Positions 5,209 through 5,315 of a DNA stretch of 5,315 nucleotides are shown piece after piece. The stretch comes from an uncultured cyanobacterium. Lineage in GTDB: Bacteria > Cyanobacteriota > Cyanobacteriia > Phormidesmidales > Phormidesmidaceae. Each line of letters opens with the position of its first letter. Within the stretch, counting starts at the first letter, position 1. Under the pieces are notes generated by a model that saw only the letters and a list, made by a program, of their open reading frames with translations, was not told where the DNA came from and searched no databases. Location: NCBI GenBank assembly GCA_938029995.1, contig CALHGI010000558.1, forward strand, positions 1-5,315, read 5' to 3'. The position numbers were made by a program, and so were the translations under genes.

Positions 5209-5315
5209 ATGTCCAGTTTAGAAGAGCTTTTCTGTCAAATTGATGACGTCTGCCAACTCTTCGAACCTCAGTGGCAGACCACACTCATTAGCAACGGATT
5301 ACGCCATCGCCATTG
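5209..5315 (+). CDS. IS982-family transposase, N-terminal fragment (partial)
   Basis: Thirty-five codons run from ATG 5209 to the window edge. The residues SSLEELFCQIDDVCQLFEP and then QWQTTLISNGLRHRH match the N-terminal pattern I recall for cyanobacterial IS982-family transposases (LFCxxDDFCxxFEPxWQQ.L..NG). The usual DDFC is DDVC here. The catalytic DDE residues lie downstream, out of the window, so it cannot be said whether the gene is intact. It is expected to act on the ends of its own element. No Shine-Dalgarno precedes the start, and a hairpin covers the leader. Confidence 0.8.
   Translation, partial: MSSLEELFCQIDDVCQLFEPQWQTTLISNGLRHRH

Larger units (their letters stand above)
5157..5315 (+). 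mobile_element. IS982-family insertion sequence, left part (partial)
   Basis: The transposase start and its leader mark the left part of an insertion sequence that continues beyond the window. The true left terminal repeat cannot be fixed because the right end is not visible; it probably lies somewhere in 5128-5208. The start given here is only the first base of the leader hairpin. Confidence 0.55.

Overview
The window looks cyanobacterial. It holds a protein of the cyanobacteria-restricted TIGR02652 (DUF2396) family, one copy of the octameric palindrome GCGATCGC (HIP1, typical of cyanobacterial genomes), and several proteins whose closest remembered relatives are cyanobacterial. The species cannot be named from this sequence.

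Left third (1-1841, minus strand): three genes lie head to tail with short gaps (26 and 48 nt) and are probably one transcript read from right to left. First is a TIGR02652 protein with a CxxC...CxxH zinc-ribbon-like motif. Next is a VOC (glyoxalase/dioxygenase fold) protein with a complete H/E/H/E metal-ligand set. Last is the N-terminal 281 residues of a larger protein that leaves the window just as a probable P-loop begins, so it is likely an AAA-type ATPase. A 388-bp divergent intergenic region follows, with a perfect 8+1+8 palindrome close to the operon start.

Middle (2230-3960, plus strand): a gamma-class carbonic anhydrase-like left-handed beta-helix protein with a GTG start and three metal-binding His. 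After 231 bp comes a class A beta-lactamase-fold serine hydrolase with SxxK, SND and KAG motifs but no signal peptide. The two need not be co-transcribed.

Right third (4247-5315): a secreted protein of about 209 residues, probably an outer-membrane beta-barrel, preceded by nested inverted repeats in its leader. Then comes a non-coding stretch crowded with mobile-DNA signatures: a 91-bp MITE-like element with IS-type terminal inverted repeats, a 60-bp near-perfect palindrome flanked by a 7-bp direct repeat, and a strong hairpin abutting the start of an IS982-family transposase that is cut by the window edge.

No defence system, CRISPR array, tRNA or rRNA was seen. The genes are mostly ordinary housekeeping or accessory cyanobacterial genes. 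The most unusual material is the cluster of palindromic elements at 4949-5207.
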